Origin: Actinospica acidithermotolerans
Lineage (GTDB): Bacteria > Actinomycetota > Actinomycetes > Streptomycetales > Catenulisporaceae
DNA: 64,000 nt
Direction: 5' to 3'
NCBI RefSeq assembly: GCF_018139625.1
Contig: NZ_JAGSOH010000025.1
Location: 1 to 64,000, forward strand
The notes under the pieces were generated by a model, which worked only from the letters and a program-made list of their open reading frames with translations, was not told where the DNA came from and made no database searches. Both the position numbers and the translations under genes were made by a program. This document shows, one piece after another, positions 28,327-36,554 of this stretch. The first letter of the stretch is position 1; each line of letters begins with the position of its first letter.

Positions 28327-29099
28327 CGCGTCTCCAGAAGTTCCGCCGGGCGCAGCGCTGCGATGCGCTTCGGCAGTTCGGCCCAGATCTCGGGTGTGTA
28401 GAAGTGGCCGCCGGGCAGCCGGTCGTGCCGGAATCCGCCGCCGGCGAGCCTCTGCCACTGCTGCGCCGTGTCCGGCTCGATCACCTCGTCGTCGGCGCCC
28501 GTCAGCACCTGGAGCGGCACGTTCACGACGGCGCCGTCCCGGTAGCGGAAGGTGTCCCGGACGGTGATGTCGGCGCGCATGAGCTCGATGGCCATGTCCT
28601 GCAGGTCGGGTTCTGCCAGCACGTGCGCGGGCAGCAGACCGAAGGTGCGCATCCAGTGCATGAGCTGCTCGTCGGTGTCCCGCCGCGAAGGGAACATGTC
28701 CTGCGGCGTCAGACCGCGGCTCGGCGCGTTGGCGGAGGAGATGACGAGCGCTTCAGGGGCGGGGCCGCCCGCTTCCTCGATGCGGACCGCGACGTCGAAG
28801 GCCGTCCAGCCGCCCATGCTGTGGCCGAAGAGCACGTACGGCCGGTCGGCCGCGGAGCGGACCGCCGCGAGCGCGTCCTCGACGAGCTCGTCCCAGTCCC
28901 GGGCGCAGTCCTCGAGGAAGCGTCCGTCCCGGCCCGGGTAGCAGATCGCGGCCAGCTCGGTGCCGGGCGGCATGATCTGCGCCCAGGGCAGGTAGGAGCC
29001 GGGTCCGCCGCCGCAGAAACCGAGGCAGACGAGGGTGCGGGTGGCGTTCTCGACGCGCTTGGGCCGCACCACGACCGTGTCCTTGACCATCGTCGTCAT
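28323..29099 (-). CDS. Type II thioesterase
   Basis: A 258-aa alpha/beta hydrolase of the NRPS-associated type II thioesterase family: N-terminal LGFCGGGPGSYLPWAQ, nucleophile motif GHSMGGW (about 97), a mid-domain Asp (LTGADDEVI) and a catalytic His in GGHFYTP. These enzymes hydrolyse misprimed acyl or aminoacyl groups from carrier domains. ATG 29099 overlaps the stop of the A-PCP gene (ATGA), and its own stop overlaps the hydroxylase start, so it is translated as part of the operon. Confidence 0.92.
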   Translation of the reverse strand: MTTMVKDTVVVRPKRVENATRTLVCLGFCGGGPGSYLPWAQIMPPGTELAAICYPGRDGRFLEDCARDWDELVEDALAAVRSAADRPYVLFGHSMGGWTAFDVAVRIEEAGGPAPEALVISSANAPSRGLTPQDMFPSRRDTDEQLMHWMRTFGLLPAHVLAEPDLQDMAIELMRADITVRDTFRYRDGAVVNVPLQVLTGADDEVIEPDTAQQWQRLAGGGFRHDRLPGGHFYTPEIWAELPKRIAALRPAELLETR

Positions 29100-30898
29100 G
29101 CCGTCGCCGCCTCGACCGGGGCGGCGCCGGCCTGCCCGAGCTCCTCGACGTAGCCGGCCAGGTCGCCGAGCCGGGGATACCGGTAGACGTCCTTGACCGC
29201 GATGCTCACGCCGAGCTGCCGTTTGAGCCGTCCCACGGCCCGCAGGGCGAGCAGCGAGTGTCCGCCGAGGGCGAAGAAGTCGTCGTCCACACTCAGCGAG
29301 GGACGGCCCAGGACCTCGGACCACACCTCGGCGAGCAGCCTCTCCGACGCGCTCTCCGGCAGGGTCCCGGCCTGCGTGTCCGGGCCCTGCGAAGGCCGCG
29401 CCGCCGCGATCAGGGCGGCGACGTCGAGCTTGCCGTTGACGGTGAGCGGCAGCTGCTCGATCACGGCGAAGTCGGTCGGCACCATGAAGTCGGGCAGCGA
29501 CGCGGCCGCGTGCTCGCGCAGGGCCTCGGCGGTCGGCGCCATGCCTTCGGCGGGCACGCAGTACGCCGCCAGCCGTTCACCGGAGACCTCTTCGCTGCGG
29601 ATCAGCGCGACGGCGCCGAGCACCTCGGGGTGGCCGGTGAGCACGCCCTCGATCTCGCCGAGCTCGATCCGGTAACCGCGGAACTTGACCTGCCGGTCGC
29701 TGCGGCCGAGGAACTCGAGTGTGCCGTCAGCGGCGGCGCGCACCACGTCTCCGGTGCGGTACAGGCGTGAGCCGGGTTCACCGAAGGGGTTGGCGACGAA
29801 GCGGCCGGCGGTCAGGCCCGGCCGGTTCAGGTAGCCCAGCGCCACTCGGGAGCCGCCGATGTAGAGCTCCCCCGCAGTGCCCGCCGGGACGGCGCACAGG
29901 GTTTCGTCGAGCACGAACACGTCGCCCCGCGGCAGCGCGCCGCCGATCGTCGGCGAGCCTCCCGCGATCCACGCGGCGGTGCTGTCCACGGTGCATTCGG
30001 TGGGCCCGTACAGGTTCAGGCCCTCCACCGCGTCGCGCGCGGCGGTGATCTCCTGCCAGGTGTGCTCGGACACCGGCTCACCGCCCATGAACAGCCGCAG
30101 CGGCGCGCCCTCGGGGCGCCGCGAGAGCAGCGTCGAACGCAGCAGCTGCCAGTGCGAGGGTGTGAGGTCGAGGTCCGTCACGGACCACCGGTCGATCAGG
30201 GCCTTGAGGCGCTCGGGATCCTTGCGGTCCTCCTCGTCCAGAACGACGATGGTGTCCCCGCGGCATACCCTGGCCCACTGCTGGACGGAAGCGTCGAAGG
30301 CGGCGCTGGCGTTCCACGCGACGACCCGCGGCTCTCGCTCGTACGCGCCGAACTCCTCAAGGGCGCTGAGCAGAGAGGCGACGCCGCCCCGGGTCACCGC
30401 GACCGCCTTCGGCCGCCCGGTCGATCCCGAGGTGAACATGACGTACGCAAGGTCGAGGGGCGAGAGCGAGTCGCCGGGCAGGCCGACGCGCTCGTGCGCG
30501 GCGGGTGTCTTGTCCGCGTCGAGGCACTCGACGTCGGCCGGCCGGAAGCCGGAGCCCTCCGTCGCTATCAGGGCCCGGATACCGGCGTCCTCGGCCATGA
30601 ACTCGAGCCGCTCGCGGGGATGGCTTGGGTCGAGCGGCACGTAAGCCGCGCCGGCCCGCCAGACGGCCAGCAGCGCCACGACGAGCCGCGCGCCGCGCGC
30701 CAGGCTGACACCCACCCGCTCGCCCCGGCCGATGCCCCGCGCGACCAGCGCCGCGGCCAGTCCGGCGGAGGCGGCGTCGAGGTCGGCGAACGTCAGGGCC
30801 CGGTCACCTCCGCGCACCGCGACGCGGTCCGGGTCTGCGTGGACCGCGGCGGCGAAGCGCCGCAGCACGTCGGTTGGTTTCCGATCGGAATCGGGCAT
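29096..30898 (-). CDS. NRPS: stand-alone A-PCP didomain (Gln-like code)
   Basis: A 600-aa didomain. The adenylation domain (about 1-500) has [31 protein letters not shown] and NGKLDVAAL; the PCP has [13 protein letters not shown] (about 545). Pocket residues read D-A-Q-D-F-G-L-V-D-K, close to the Gln code DAQDLGVVDK; Glu is an alternative. A detached A-PCP next to hydroxylases is the arrangement used elsewhere to tailor an amino acid on a carrier before it joins the line, so this may be the platform for the SyrP-like enzyme at 30962-32095 (inference). AAGGAG precedes the ATG, and the stop overlaps the thioesterase start. Confidence 0.92.
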   Translation of the reverse strand: MPDSDRKPTDVLRRFAAAVHADPDRVAVRGGDRALTFADLDAASAGLAAALVARGIGRGERVGVSLARGARLVVALLAVWRAGAAYVPLDPSHPRERLEFMAEDAGIRALIATEGSGFRPADVECLDADKTPAAHERVGLPGDSLSPLDLAYVMFTSGSTGRPKAVAVTRGGVASLLSALEEFGAYEREPRVVAWNASAAFDASVQQWARVCRGDTIVVLDEEDRKDPERLKALIDRWSVTDLDLTPSHWQLLRSTLLSRRPEGAPLRLFMGGEPVSEHTWQEITAARDAVEGLNLYGPTECTVDSTAAWIAGGSPTIGGALPRGDVFVLDETLCAVPAGTAGELYIGGSRVALGYLNRPGLTAGRFVANPFGEPGSRLYRTGDVVRAAADGTLEFLGRSDRQVKFRGYRIELGEIEGVLTGHPEVLGAVALIRSEEVSGERLAAYCVPAEGMAPTAEALREHAAASLPDFMVPTDFAVIEQLPLTVNGKLDVAALIAAARPSQGPDTQAGTLPESASERLLAEVWSEVLGRPSLSVDDDFFALGGHSLLALRAVGRLKRQLGVSIAVKDVYRYPRLGDLAGYVEELGQAGAAPVEAATA

Positions 30899-30961
30899 GA
30901 GCCGGCACTCCTTGAAGGTGTGAATCGTTGTGTGTGCCTGAAGCCCCGTGACCGCGCCGGA

Positions 30962-32095
30962 TCAGCGGGCGAACACGGCCGCCGGCTCGACGGTCGGCTT
31001 GCACTGCGCCAGCTCGACCGGCTCGCCCATCGCGACCACGATCCGGCGCGCGCCGCGGAACGGGTCGCGGCCGTGGGCGGTCATCACGTTGTCGACGACG
31101 AGCAGATCGCCCGGCCGCCAGGCCTCGCGGACGGTGGCCGCGTCGTAGGCCGCACGGATCGCGGCCAGATCCTCGCGGGTCAGCGCCTCGCCGTCGCCCG
31201 CGGCGGTGTTGAACGGGAAGCCGTCCGGGCCGAACTCGTCGATCAGCGTCTCGCGCAGCTCGTCGTCCAGCGCCCACTCGTTCCAGAAGGCGAGGTGGTT
31301 GAACCAGACCTCCTCGCCGGTGGACGGATGGCTGACGATGCCGGGCCGCAGCTGGCTGGTGCGCAGGTTGCCGTCCGCGAGCCACGTGTAGGCGATCAGG
31401 TTCTCCGCGCAGTAGCTCTCGACCCAGTGGCGCATCTGGTTGTCCCGGCCGTCCGGGCCCCGCTCCGCGCTCCGCGGGTCCTCGCCCACGCCCGCGCCCG
31501 CGGCCGGGGCCGGGTCAGGGGCCGGGGCCGACGGATCGGCGGAGGCGAACGCGGTCCACCAGTCGGTGGAGATGTAGTCGGAGAAGTTCCGGGTCAGCAG
31601 CCAGCCGGCCGCGCGGATCTTGTCCACCAGCCGCGGCGGAAGCGCGGCGAGCACCTTACGGCAGTCGGCGACCGGCGTGGCCCCGCCCTCCTCGGGCGCG
31701 ACGAGGCAGCCGAACAGCAGCAGGCCGGGAAAGGTCAGTGTGTAGCTGTTCTCGTTGTGCAGCATGATGGGATGCGACGCCGGCATGTCGGTCGAGGAGA
31801 AGACCCCGTTGCCGAGGTCACTGCGCGGGGTGGCCTTTTCCCGATAGGGCGTCGACTGCGAGATGAGGATGTCGCGCACTACGGCGAAATCCTCGGTCGT
31901 GGTAATCGGCAGACCCCGGAGATAGAGCGCGCCGTGCTCGTGCAGAGCATTGCGCAGCGAGGGCAATGCGGCCGACAACCATTGCGCGGCTTCTGCGATC
32001 CCGCTCAATCCGATCACCTCGGTCGTGGCCGGCTTGCCGGGAACCAGCTGCCAGTCCAGAACCGCCGTATCAGACGAGCTGTCGGAACACGCCAT
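30962..32095 (-). CDS. SyrP-like TauD-family Fe(II)/2OG hydroxylase
   Basis: A 377-aa TauD/clavaminate synthase-type dioxygenase. The iron ligands are visible as HNENSY (H-x-E, about residue 110) and the distal His in VVDNVMTAHGRDPF, with Arg in ARRIVVAM for 2-oxoglutarate. HNE-S-Y is typical of SyrP-type enzymes that beta-hydroxylate carrier-bound amino acids such as Asp. An Ala/Pro-rich insertion (about 190-215) is unusual. The start is ATG 32095 with GGAG about 10 nt upstream. It probably heads the NRPS operon: 63 nt separate it from the A-PCP gene, and a 118-nt gap without a recognised gene lies upstream. Confidence 0.88.
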   Translation of the reverse strand: MACSDSSSDTAVLDWQLVPGKPATTEVIGLSGIAEAAQWLSAALPSLRNALHEHGALYLRGLPITTTEDFAVVRDILISQSTPYREKATPRSDLGNGVFSSTDMPASHPIMLHNENSYTLTFPGLLLFGCLVAPEEGGATPVADCRKVLAALPPRLVDKIRAAGWLLTRNFSDYISTDWWTAFASADPSAPAPDPAPAAGAGVGEDPRSAERGPDGRDNQMRHWVESYCAENLIAYTWLADGNLRTSQLRPGIVSHPSTGEEVWFNHLAFWNEWALDDELRETLIDEFGPDGFPFNTAAGDGEALTREDLAAIRAAYDAATVREAWRPGDLLVVDNVMTAHGRDPFRGARRIVVAMGEPVELAQCKPTVEPAAVFAR

Positions 32096-32213
32096 GAGCT
32101 CACTCCTGCGATCCGGTGCGAATACGCCGTTTACTGGAAACGACGATAGGCACCGGCCATTCTTCGCACGTCTGTAGCGCGTCTCCGCACCGTCGCCGGG
32201 CCGTCTCGCGATT

Positions 32214-33116
32214 TCAACACCGCTTGAGCACGGTGACCGTATCCACCCACCAGCCCGCGCGCTGGAGATTGTCGAGCAGTGCCTGCGGACGAACACCGCG
32301 GAGCGCGGCGACGGTCGCGGCCAGCGAACGCACGCCTTCTTGAGCGACCAGATGCTCGATCCGGGCGGTGAGCAGACGTGACCAGCCGTGCCCCTTCTGC
32401 CGGGCGTCCGGGACCAGGACGTCGACGATCATCGCCTCGCTTTCGGCGCCACGCTCCGCGGGCGTCATCGACACCAGGGCGTGCGCCACGAGTTCGCGTT
32501 CGTACTCGATGACGTAGGACCTCAAGACCTCGCCATCGATGCCGTCCAGCCACGCTTCGGTGTATTCGGCGATTCGGCCGTCCTCGGCCTCGCCGACCGG
32601 CTCGGTCGCCAGTCCTTGGCCGATCGAGGCCCGGATGCACCCGAGCGCGAATGCGAACTCTGCTTCGTTGTCTCGGTCGAGCATCCGGAAGACGGCGCCG
32701 GGAGGCAGTTCGGCCGGCGAGTGCGTCTGCTGCGTGACGAGTTTGCGTACGACGAGGTTGTGCTCCTCGAACCCCGCCTGCGCGAGAAGCCCGCCGAGTA
32801 CACCCGCCTGCTCGTGCGCCGAGATGTCGGCTCGCAGCTGGGTGATCTCGTCCGGCAGGTCCGCGCACGCTGCTTCCACCAGCGCGCGCAGGGCTTGCGC
32901 GTTCTCGGATTCAGGCGGTGATCCGTGCAACGCGGCTAGCAGACGGCCGCGCTGGTCGGTGATGGGATGGCTGCTGTCCTGCCACAGGATCGCCTCGGTG
33001 ACGACGCCGTTTCCATCCAGCGCAACCAGGCCGGAGTCGTAGTCGAGCAGATCCTCCTCTGCGGCCAGATCGCGGAGCGCACTGCTGTGCCCTGGACCGA
33101 CTGTGCGGAAGTGCAT
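32214..33116 (-). CDS. GNAT-family N-acyltransferase
   Basis: A 300-aa protein. The C-terminal half has a GNAT fold: MIVDVLVPDARQKGHGWSRLL contains the (Q/R)-x-x-G-x-G/A acyl-CoA pyrophosphate loop, preceded by a beta strand with LVAHALVSM. The N-terminal half is a divergent, GNAT-like extension. ATG follows AAGGAGGAATCCC. It lies just downstream of the 17-aa peptide, the second class III precursor and a strong hairpin. GNAT enzymes acylate RiPPs in the goadvionin and selidamide pathways, so acylation of one of these peptides, perhaps with an ACP- or PCP-bound chain, is plausible. Simple N-acetylation for self-resistance is the alternative. Function not proven. Confidence 0.8.
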   Translation of the reverse strand: MHFRTVGPGHSSALRDLAAEEDLLDYDSGLVALDGNGVVTEAILWQDSSHPITDQRGRLLAALHGSPPESENAQALRALVEAACADLPDEITQLRADISAHEQAGVLGGLLAQAGFEEHNLVVRKLVTQQTHSPAELPPGAVFRMLDRDNEAEFAFALGCIRASIGQGLATEPVGEAEDGRIAEYTEAWLDGIDGEVLRSYVIEYERELVAHALVSMTPAERGAESEAMIVDVLVPDARQKGHGWSRLLTARIEHLVAQEGVRSLAATVAALRGVRPQALLDNLQRAGWWVDTVTVLKRC

Positions 33117-33142
33117 GGGATTCCTCCTTCACCGTCGCAAAA

Positions 33143-33194
33143 CACTGCCGGGTGTGTGAACGCGGGAATCCCCACGTTCACACACCCGGCAGTG
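33143..33194 (-). terminator. 20-bp perfect hairpin with U-run after the micropeptide
   Basis: Arms 33143-33162 and 33175-33194 are exact complements (20 bp, starting CACTGCCGGGTGTG), with a 12-nt loop that itself can pair GGG-AAT-CCC. On the - strand the stem is followed by TTTTGCG. This is an intrinsic terminator or attenuator 6 nt after the 17-aa peptide stop. It would let the two short peptides be made in large excess over the GNAT gene. Confidence 0.9.
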
Positions 33195-33199
33195 TCGTG

Positions 33200-33253
33200 T
33201 CAGGCCTTCTTCTTACGGGACGTCGGCCAGGGCAGGATGATGATTTCTCGCAT
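33200..33253 (-). CDS. 17-aa micropeptide, possible RiPP precursor
   Basis: A tiny frame encoding MREIIILPWPTSRKKKA. AAGGAG lies 8-9 nt before the ATG, the frame sits between precursor 2 and a strong terminator, and there is no other gene in the gap. Ile-rich start, Pro-Trp-Pro centre and Lys-rich tail are seen directly. I do not recognise a family. It could be a minimal RiPP precursor, for example for Lys or N-terminal acylation by the adjacent GNAT, a leader peptide controlling the following hairpin, or a translational artefact. The Shine-Dalgarno and isolation argue for translation. Confidence 0.6.
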   Translation of the reverse strand: MREIIILPWPTSRKKKA

Positions 33254-33279
33254 GGTGTGCTCTCCTTAGTGTTAGCTGT

Positions 33280-33384
33280 TTACAGCGCCGTGCCGGTCAG
33301 CGAACTGGCGTAGATGCTGAAGCAGGGGAAGGGGTGGGGTTCCAGGTCGGCCTCGAGCTGCTGGAGAGCGAGAATCTGAGACAT
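33280..33384 (-). CDS. Class III lanthipeptide precursor peptide 2
   Basis: A 34-aa peptide starting MSQILALQQL, the class III leader motif, then acidic EADLE and a putative core HPFPCFSIYASSLTGTAL. It is clearly paralogous to the peptide at 4643-4750: the same I-L-A-L-Q leader and an ungapped match of C21, S23, Y25, S27, L29 and T32, both ending in A-L. The 5' leaders also match (GAAAGG, then 12 nt ending CGACG, then ATG). No LanKC is adjacent here, so the one 28 kb away is the likely enzyme. As in peptide 1, the only Cys lies before all Ser/Thr. It is transcribed with the micropeptide, and a palindrome lies 58 nt upstream. Confidence 0.87.
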   Translation of the reverse strand: MSQILALQQLEADLEPHPFPCFSIYASSLTGTAL

Positions 33385-33441
33385 CGTCGCTTCACGCCTT
33401 TCTTTTTTCGTCGGCGCTCCATACTGGGCCGACGCGGTGCA

Positions 33442-33462
33442 GAACCGGTTGATTAACGGTTC
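33442..33462. promoter_or_regulatory. Palindrome upstream of precursor 2
   Basis: GAACCG - 9 nt - CGGTTC, perfect 6-bp arms in an AT-richer stretch between the LuxR-family gene stop and precursor 2. Position and symmetry fit a dimeric regulator site; the adjacent LuxR-family regulator is a candidate binder (inference). Confidence 0.45.
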
Positions 33463-33482
33463 AGTAAGCGGCTATGGCCAGG

Positions 33483-36386
33483 TCAGGAGGGGCCGAGTTC
33501 GGCGGCGACCTCGCGCAGGCTCTCCCGGTCCGGCCGCCCGATCTTCGCCAGCAGATTCGCCACATGCTTCTCCACGGTGCGCGGCGAGATGGACAGCCGC
33601 CGGGCGATGTCCTGGTTGCCGAGTCGCTCGGCGATCAGGCCGAGAACCTCGTATTCGCGCACGGTGACGCTCAGCGCCCGCAGTTGCGCCGGTATCTGCT
33701 CGCGCCGGTCGCGGTGCTGGGCGACGCTCGCGCCGGCCTGCCGCAGCAGTGCCCTGCAGGCGCCGGCCACGGGGGCGATCTCGGCGGCGTGGAAGAACTC
33801 CTCGGCGGTGCGCAGCCACCCGATCGGATCGCCCCACCCGTCCTCGAGAGCGGCCGGGGCGACCAGGCGCAGACCGAGGTGACGCGGCGTCGGAAAGATC
33901 TCGGCGTCCTGCTGGGCCCGGGCGAGCGCCGCCTGCGCCTGCTCCGGCCGGCCCTCGCGGCCCAGCAGCACCGCGTCGGCCAACTGCAGGAACTGGCGGT
34001 TCCAGCGCAGCGCGGCCGCCGGGGCGGCGAGCGCCGCCTCGTACTCGGCCCGGCCGGCGCGGCCGGCCAGGATCTCCAGCAGCGGCCGCAGGCCGCAGCG
34101 GCCGGTCAGGTAGAACAGGTTCGGGTGCCGGTCCTCCCAGTCCAGGGCCGCGTTCAGCTCCGCGCTCGCCTGGTCGCGGTCCTCCTCCAGCAGCGCGCAC
34201 ATCGCGCGGCACAGGCCGTGCACGTTCGGCATCAGCGGCGAGTTCTCGCCGCCCGCCCGGCGGAAGGTCTGCAGGTCCCGTTCCATCTCCCGCCGGCTGC
34301 CCCGGTGCGCCCCGAGGATCGCGGACACCAGCAGCAGATACCGGTGCGCGGAGAGGTTGCGCAGCCGCACCGTCGCTTCGAGGCTGCGGCCGATGATCTC
34401 CCGCGCCGCCTCCTGCTCGCCCCGCAGTGCCGCGTTCATCGCCAGCAGGCAGTCAGCGGTCTGCATCGGAATGATGGCGCTCAGTTCGCAGGCCGCGCGC
34501 CACGCCTCGTCGAGCCCCGTGGTGCCCCCGGTGCGCATCCACGCGTCCCCGCCGAGGCTCAGCAGGGCCTCCACCCGCCACTTCGGCAGCGCGTGCGCCT
34601 CGGCGACCGCCAGCATCCGGTTCAGGCAGTCATCGGCCTCCACGAAGCCCCGGGCCCGGGCGAGCAGCGCTAGCAGCTGCCAGGCCTGGCAGGCGACCTC
34701 AGGCAGCGGAACCGCCTCGGCGATCCGGACAGCCGCGCGGGCGAGGCGCTCGGCGTCCTCGGCGCCGCCGCGCTGCCCGGGGAACAGCGCGAGATATCCC
34801 TCGGCGATGGCGAGCGCGGCGTTCTGCTCCGGGCGGCCGCCGTCGCCCAGCAGTTCGCGGGCCGCGGCGAGCTGCGTGACGATCTCGGCCGGCCGCTCCG
34901 CGTCCACGGCGGTCCAGGCCAGCCGGGTGCGCAGCGCCACCAGCCGATCGGTGCCGAGGGCCGCGGCCGCGGCGGGCGGCAGCGTGTCGAGAAGCGCGAG
35001 GGCGCGGTCCAGCTCACCGGCGTCCGCGAGGGCGTGGACGAGCGCCTCGACGACCGCGGGCCGGTCGGTCTCGGCGGCGAGCGCGTGCGCGCGTTCGAGC
35101 AGGGCCACGGCCGAGGCGGCGCCCGCGGCGGTGGCGCGGCGTCCGGCCTCGGCGTACAGCAGGGCCGCGCCCGCCGTGTCGTCGGCCGCCAGCAGCAGCG
35201 CGGCGACCTGCTGGCACCGCTCGTCGGACAGCTCCGGATCGGCCCGGCGCACCGCGGCCGCGGCACCGCGCGCGACCACGGCGCGCTCGGCCGGCGGGGT
35301 CGCGGCGACCAGCGCCTCGGCGGTCAGCGCGTGCCGGAAGACGTACTGGTCGGGATTGGCGCCGTCGGGCCGGATGAAATCGGCCTCGGCGGCGGCCCGC
35401 AGGCAGGCGAACAGGCCGCGGTCCTCGTGGCCGGTGGCGAACTGCACGGTGGTCACCGAGAAGCGGGGCCCGAGCAGGGCGGCGACCAGCAGCAGGTCGT
35501 GCACCGGCGGGTCGAGCCGGACGAGGCGCTGCCGGTGGCTCTCCAGCACCGAAGCCGGGATCTTCGCGTCCAGATTGTCCGCGATCCGCCACCGGCCGCC
35601 GACCTGCTCGAGCGCGCCGGTGCCGACCATGTCGCTGAGCAGTTCCTCGATCAGGTAGGGGTTGCCGTCGACGCCGCCGACGAGCCGGGCCAGGACCGCC
35701 TGCGGCACGTCGCCCTTCTTGACGTCCAGACAGGCGGCCGCCATGCCGTGGACCTCCTCCGCGTCGAGCGGCCGCAGCGGCGCGAGTTCGGCCGCGCGGC
35801 GGCGCTCGGCGGCACGCGCCAGCTCGAGCGCGGGGCCGGGCCTCGGGCGCAGCGTGCCGACGAGCGCGATCGGCAGGTCCGCGAGATTGTCGACGAGGTA
35901 GTCGACCACGGTCAGCGTCTCCGGGTCCGCGTCGTGCAGATCCTCGAGTACCAGGACGCAGCCGGCGTCCCGGCCGAGGACGGCCAGCAGCCGCAGCAGG
36001 GCTTCGGCGAGTTCGACGAGCGTTCCGGGGTAGGCCGCGCCGCCGCTCTGCGGGCGCCACTCGGGGACCAGCCGGGCCAGCGTGGGCCGGTACGGCTCGA
36101 GTTCGTGGTCGACGAGCGGGCCGTGCACCCGGAAGCGCGAGGCCAGCGCCTCGACGAGCGGTCGCAGGGGGCTGACCGCGCCGGTGGGGCTGCCGCGGCC
36201 GCGCAGCAGCGGCACGCCGCCGGCCAGGGCCCGCGCGCCGACCTCGCCGGCCAGGCGCGACTTGCCGATTCCGGCCTCGCCCAGCAGGAACACCGCGCTG
36301 CCGCGGGCCGGCAGCGCGTCGAGCGCGCCGGCGAGCAGGCCCAGCTCGGGATCGCGCCCGACGATGATCGGCGATGAGGTGCGCAC
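33483..36386 (-). CDS. LuxR-family ATP-binding (LAL) transcriptional regulator
   Basis: A 967-aa large ATP-binding LuxR-family regulator. The N-terminal ATPase has the P-loop LLGEAGIGKSRLAG and Walker B CVLVLEDLHD. A long Ala-rich alpha-helical (TPR-like) middle follows, and a C-terminal LuxR helix-turn-helix carries SVTVREYEVLGLIAERLGN and ISPRTVEKHVANLLAKIG. GTG 36386 is preferred because GAGGGGG lies 7 nt upstream; GTG 36413 is the alternative. LAL regulators typically activate polyketide or NRPS clusters. It lies between the LanM unit and the precursor 2 unit, and its own promoter probably follows the hairpin at 36498-36539. Confidence 0.92.
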   Translation of the reverse strand: MRTSSPIIVGRDPELGLLAGALDALPARGSAVFLLGEAGIGKSRLAGEVGARALAGGVPLLRGRGSPTGAVSPLRPLVEALASRFRVHGPLVDHELEPYRPTLARLVPEWRPQSGGAAYPGTLVELAEALLRLLAVLGRDAGCVLVLEDLHDADPETLTVVDYLVDNLADLPIALVGTLRPRPGPALELARAAERRRAAELAPLRPLDAEEVHGMAAACLDVKKGDVPQAVLARLVGGVDGNPYLIEELLSDMVGTGALEQVGGRWRIADNLDAKIPASVLESHRQRLVRLDPPVHDLLLVAALLGPRFSVTTVQFATGHEDRGLFACLRAAAEADFIRPDGANPDQYVFRHALTAEALVAATPPAERAVVARGAAAAVRRADPELSDERCQQVAALLLAADDTAGAALLYAEAGRRATAAGAASAVALLERAHALAAETDRPAVVEALVHALADAGELDRALALLDTLPPAAAAALGTDRLVALRTRLAWTAVDAERPAEIVTQLAAARELLGDGGRPEQNAALAIAEGYLALFPGQRGGAEDAERLARAAVRIAEAVPLPEVACQAWQLLALLARARGFVEADDCLNRMLAVAEAHALPKWRVEALLSLGGDAWMRTGGTTGLDEAWRAACELSAIIPMQTADCLLAMNAALRGEQEAAREIIGRSLEATVRLRNLSAHRYLLLVSAILGAHRGSRREMERDLQTFRRAGGENSPLMPNVHGLCRAMCALLEEDRDQASAELNAALDWEDRHPNLFYLTGRCGLRPLLEILAGRAGRAEYEAALAAPAAALRWNRQFLQLADAVLLGREGRPEQAQAALARAQQDAEIFPTPRHLGLRLVAPAALEDGWGDPIGWLRTAEEFFHAAEIAPVAGACRALLRQAGASVAQHRDRREQIPAQLRALSVTVREYEVLGLIAERLGNQDIARRLSISPRTVEKHVANLLAKIGRPDRESLREVAAELGPS

Positions 36387-36497
36387 GCAGGTTCCCCCTC
36401 GGCCGTGGCTCACGGTGAATGGACGGTCACGAACCTACCGGCTCGGACGTCCAGTACGGGAGTGGCCTTTCAGCGAACAGTGGGAATTTCGCGCGTG

Positions 36498-36539
36498 CGC
36501 CCCCTGATTCACCGGGCCGGGCCGGCGGATCAGGGGGCG
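36498..36539 (-). terminator. Hairpin after the LanM peptide gene
   Basis: 11-bp perfect inverted repeat CGCCCCCTGAT / ATCAGGGGGCG with a 20-nt GC-rich loop, 16 nt after the peptide stop. Likely terminator of the A domain-LanM-peptide transcript. Confidence 0.7.
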
Positions 36540-36554
36540 TGCCGAGGCGATGGG

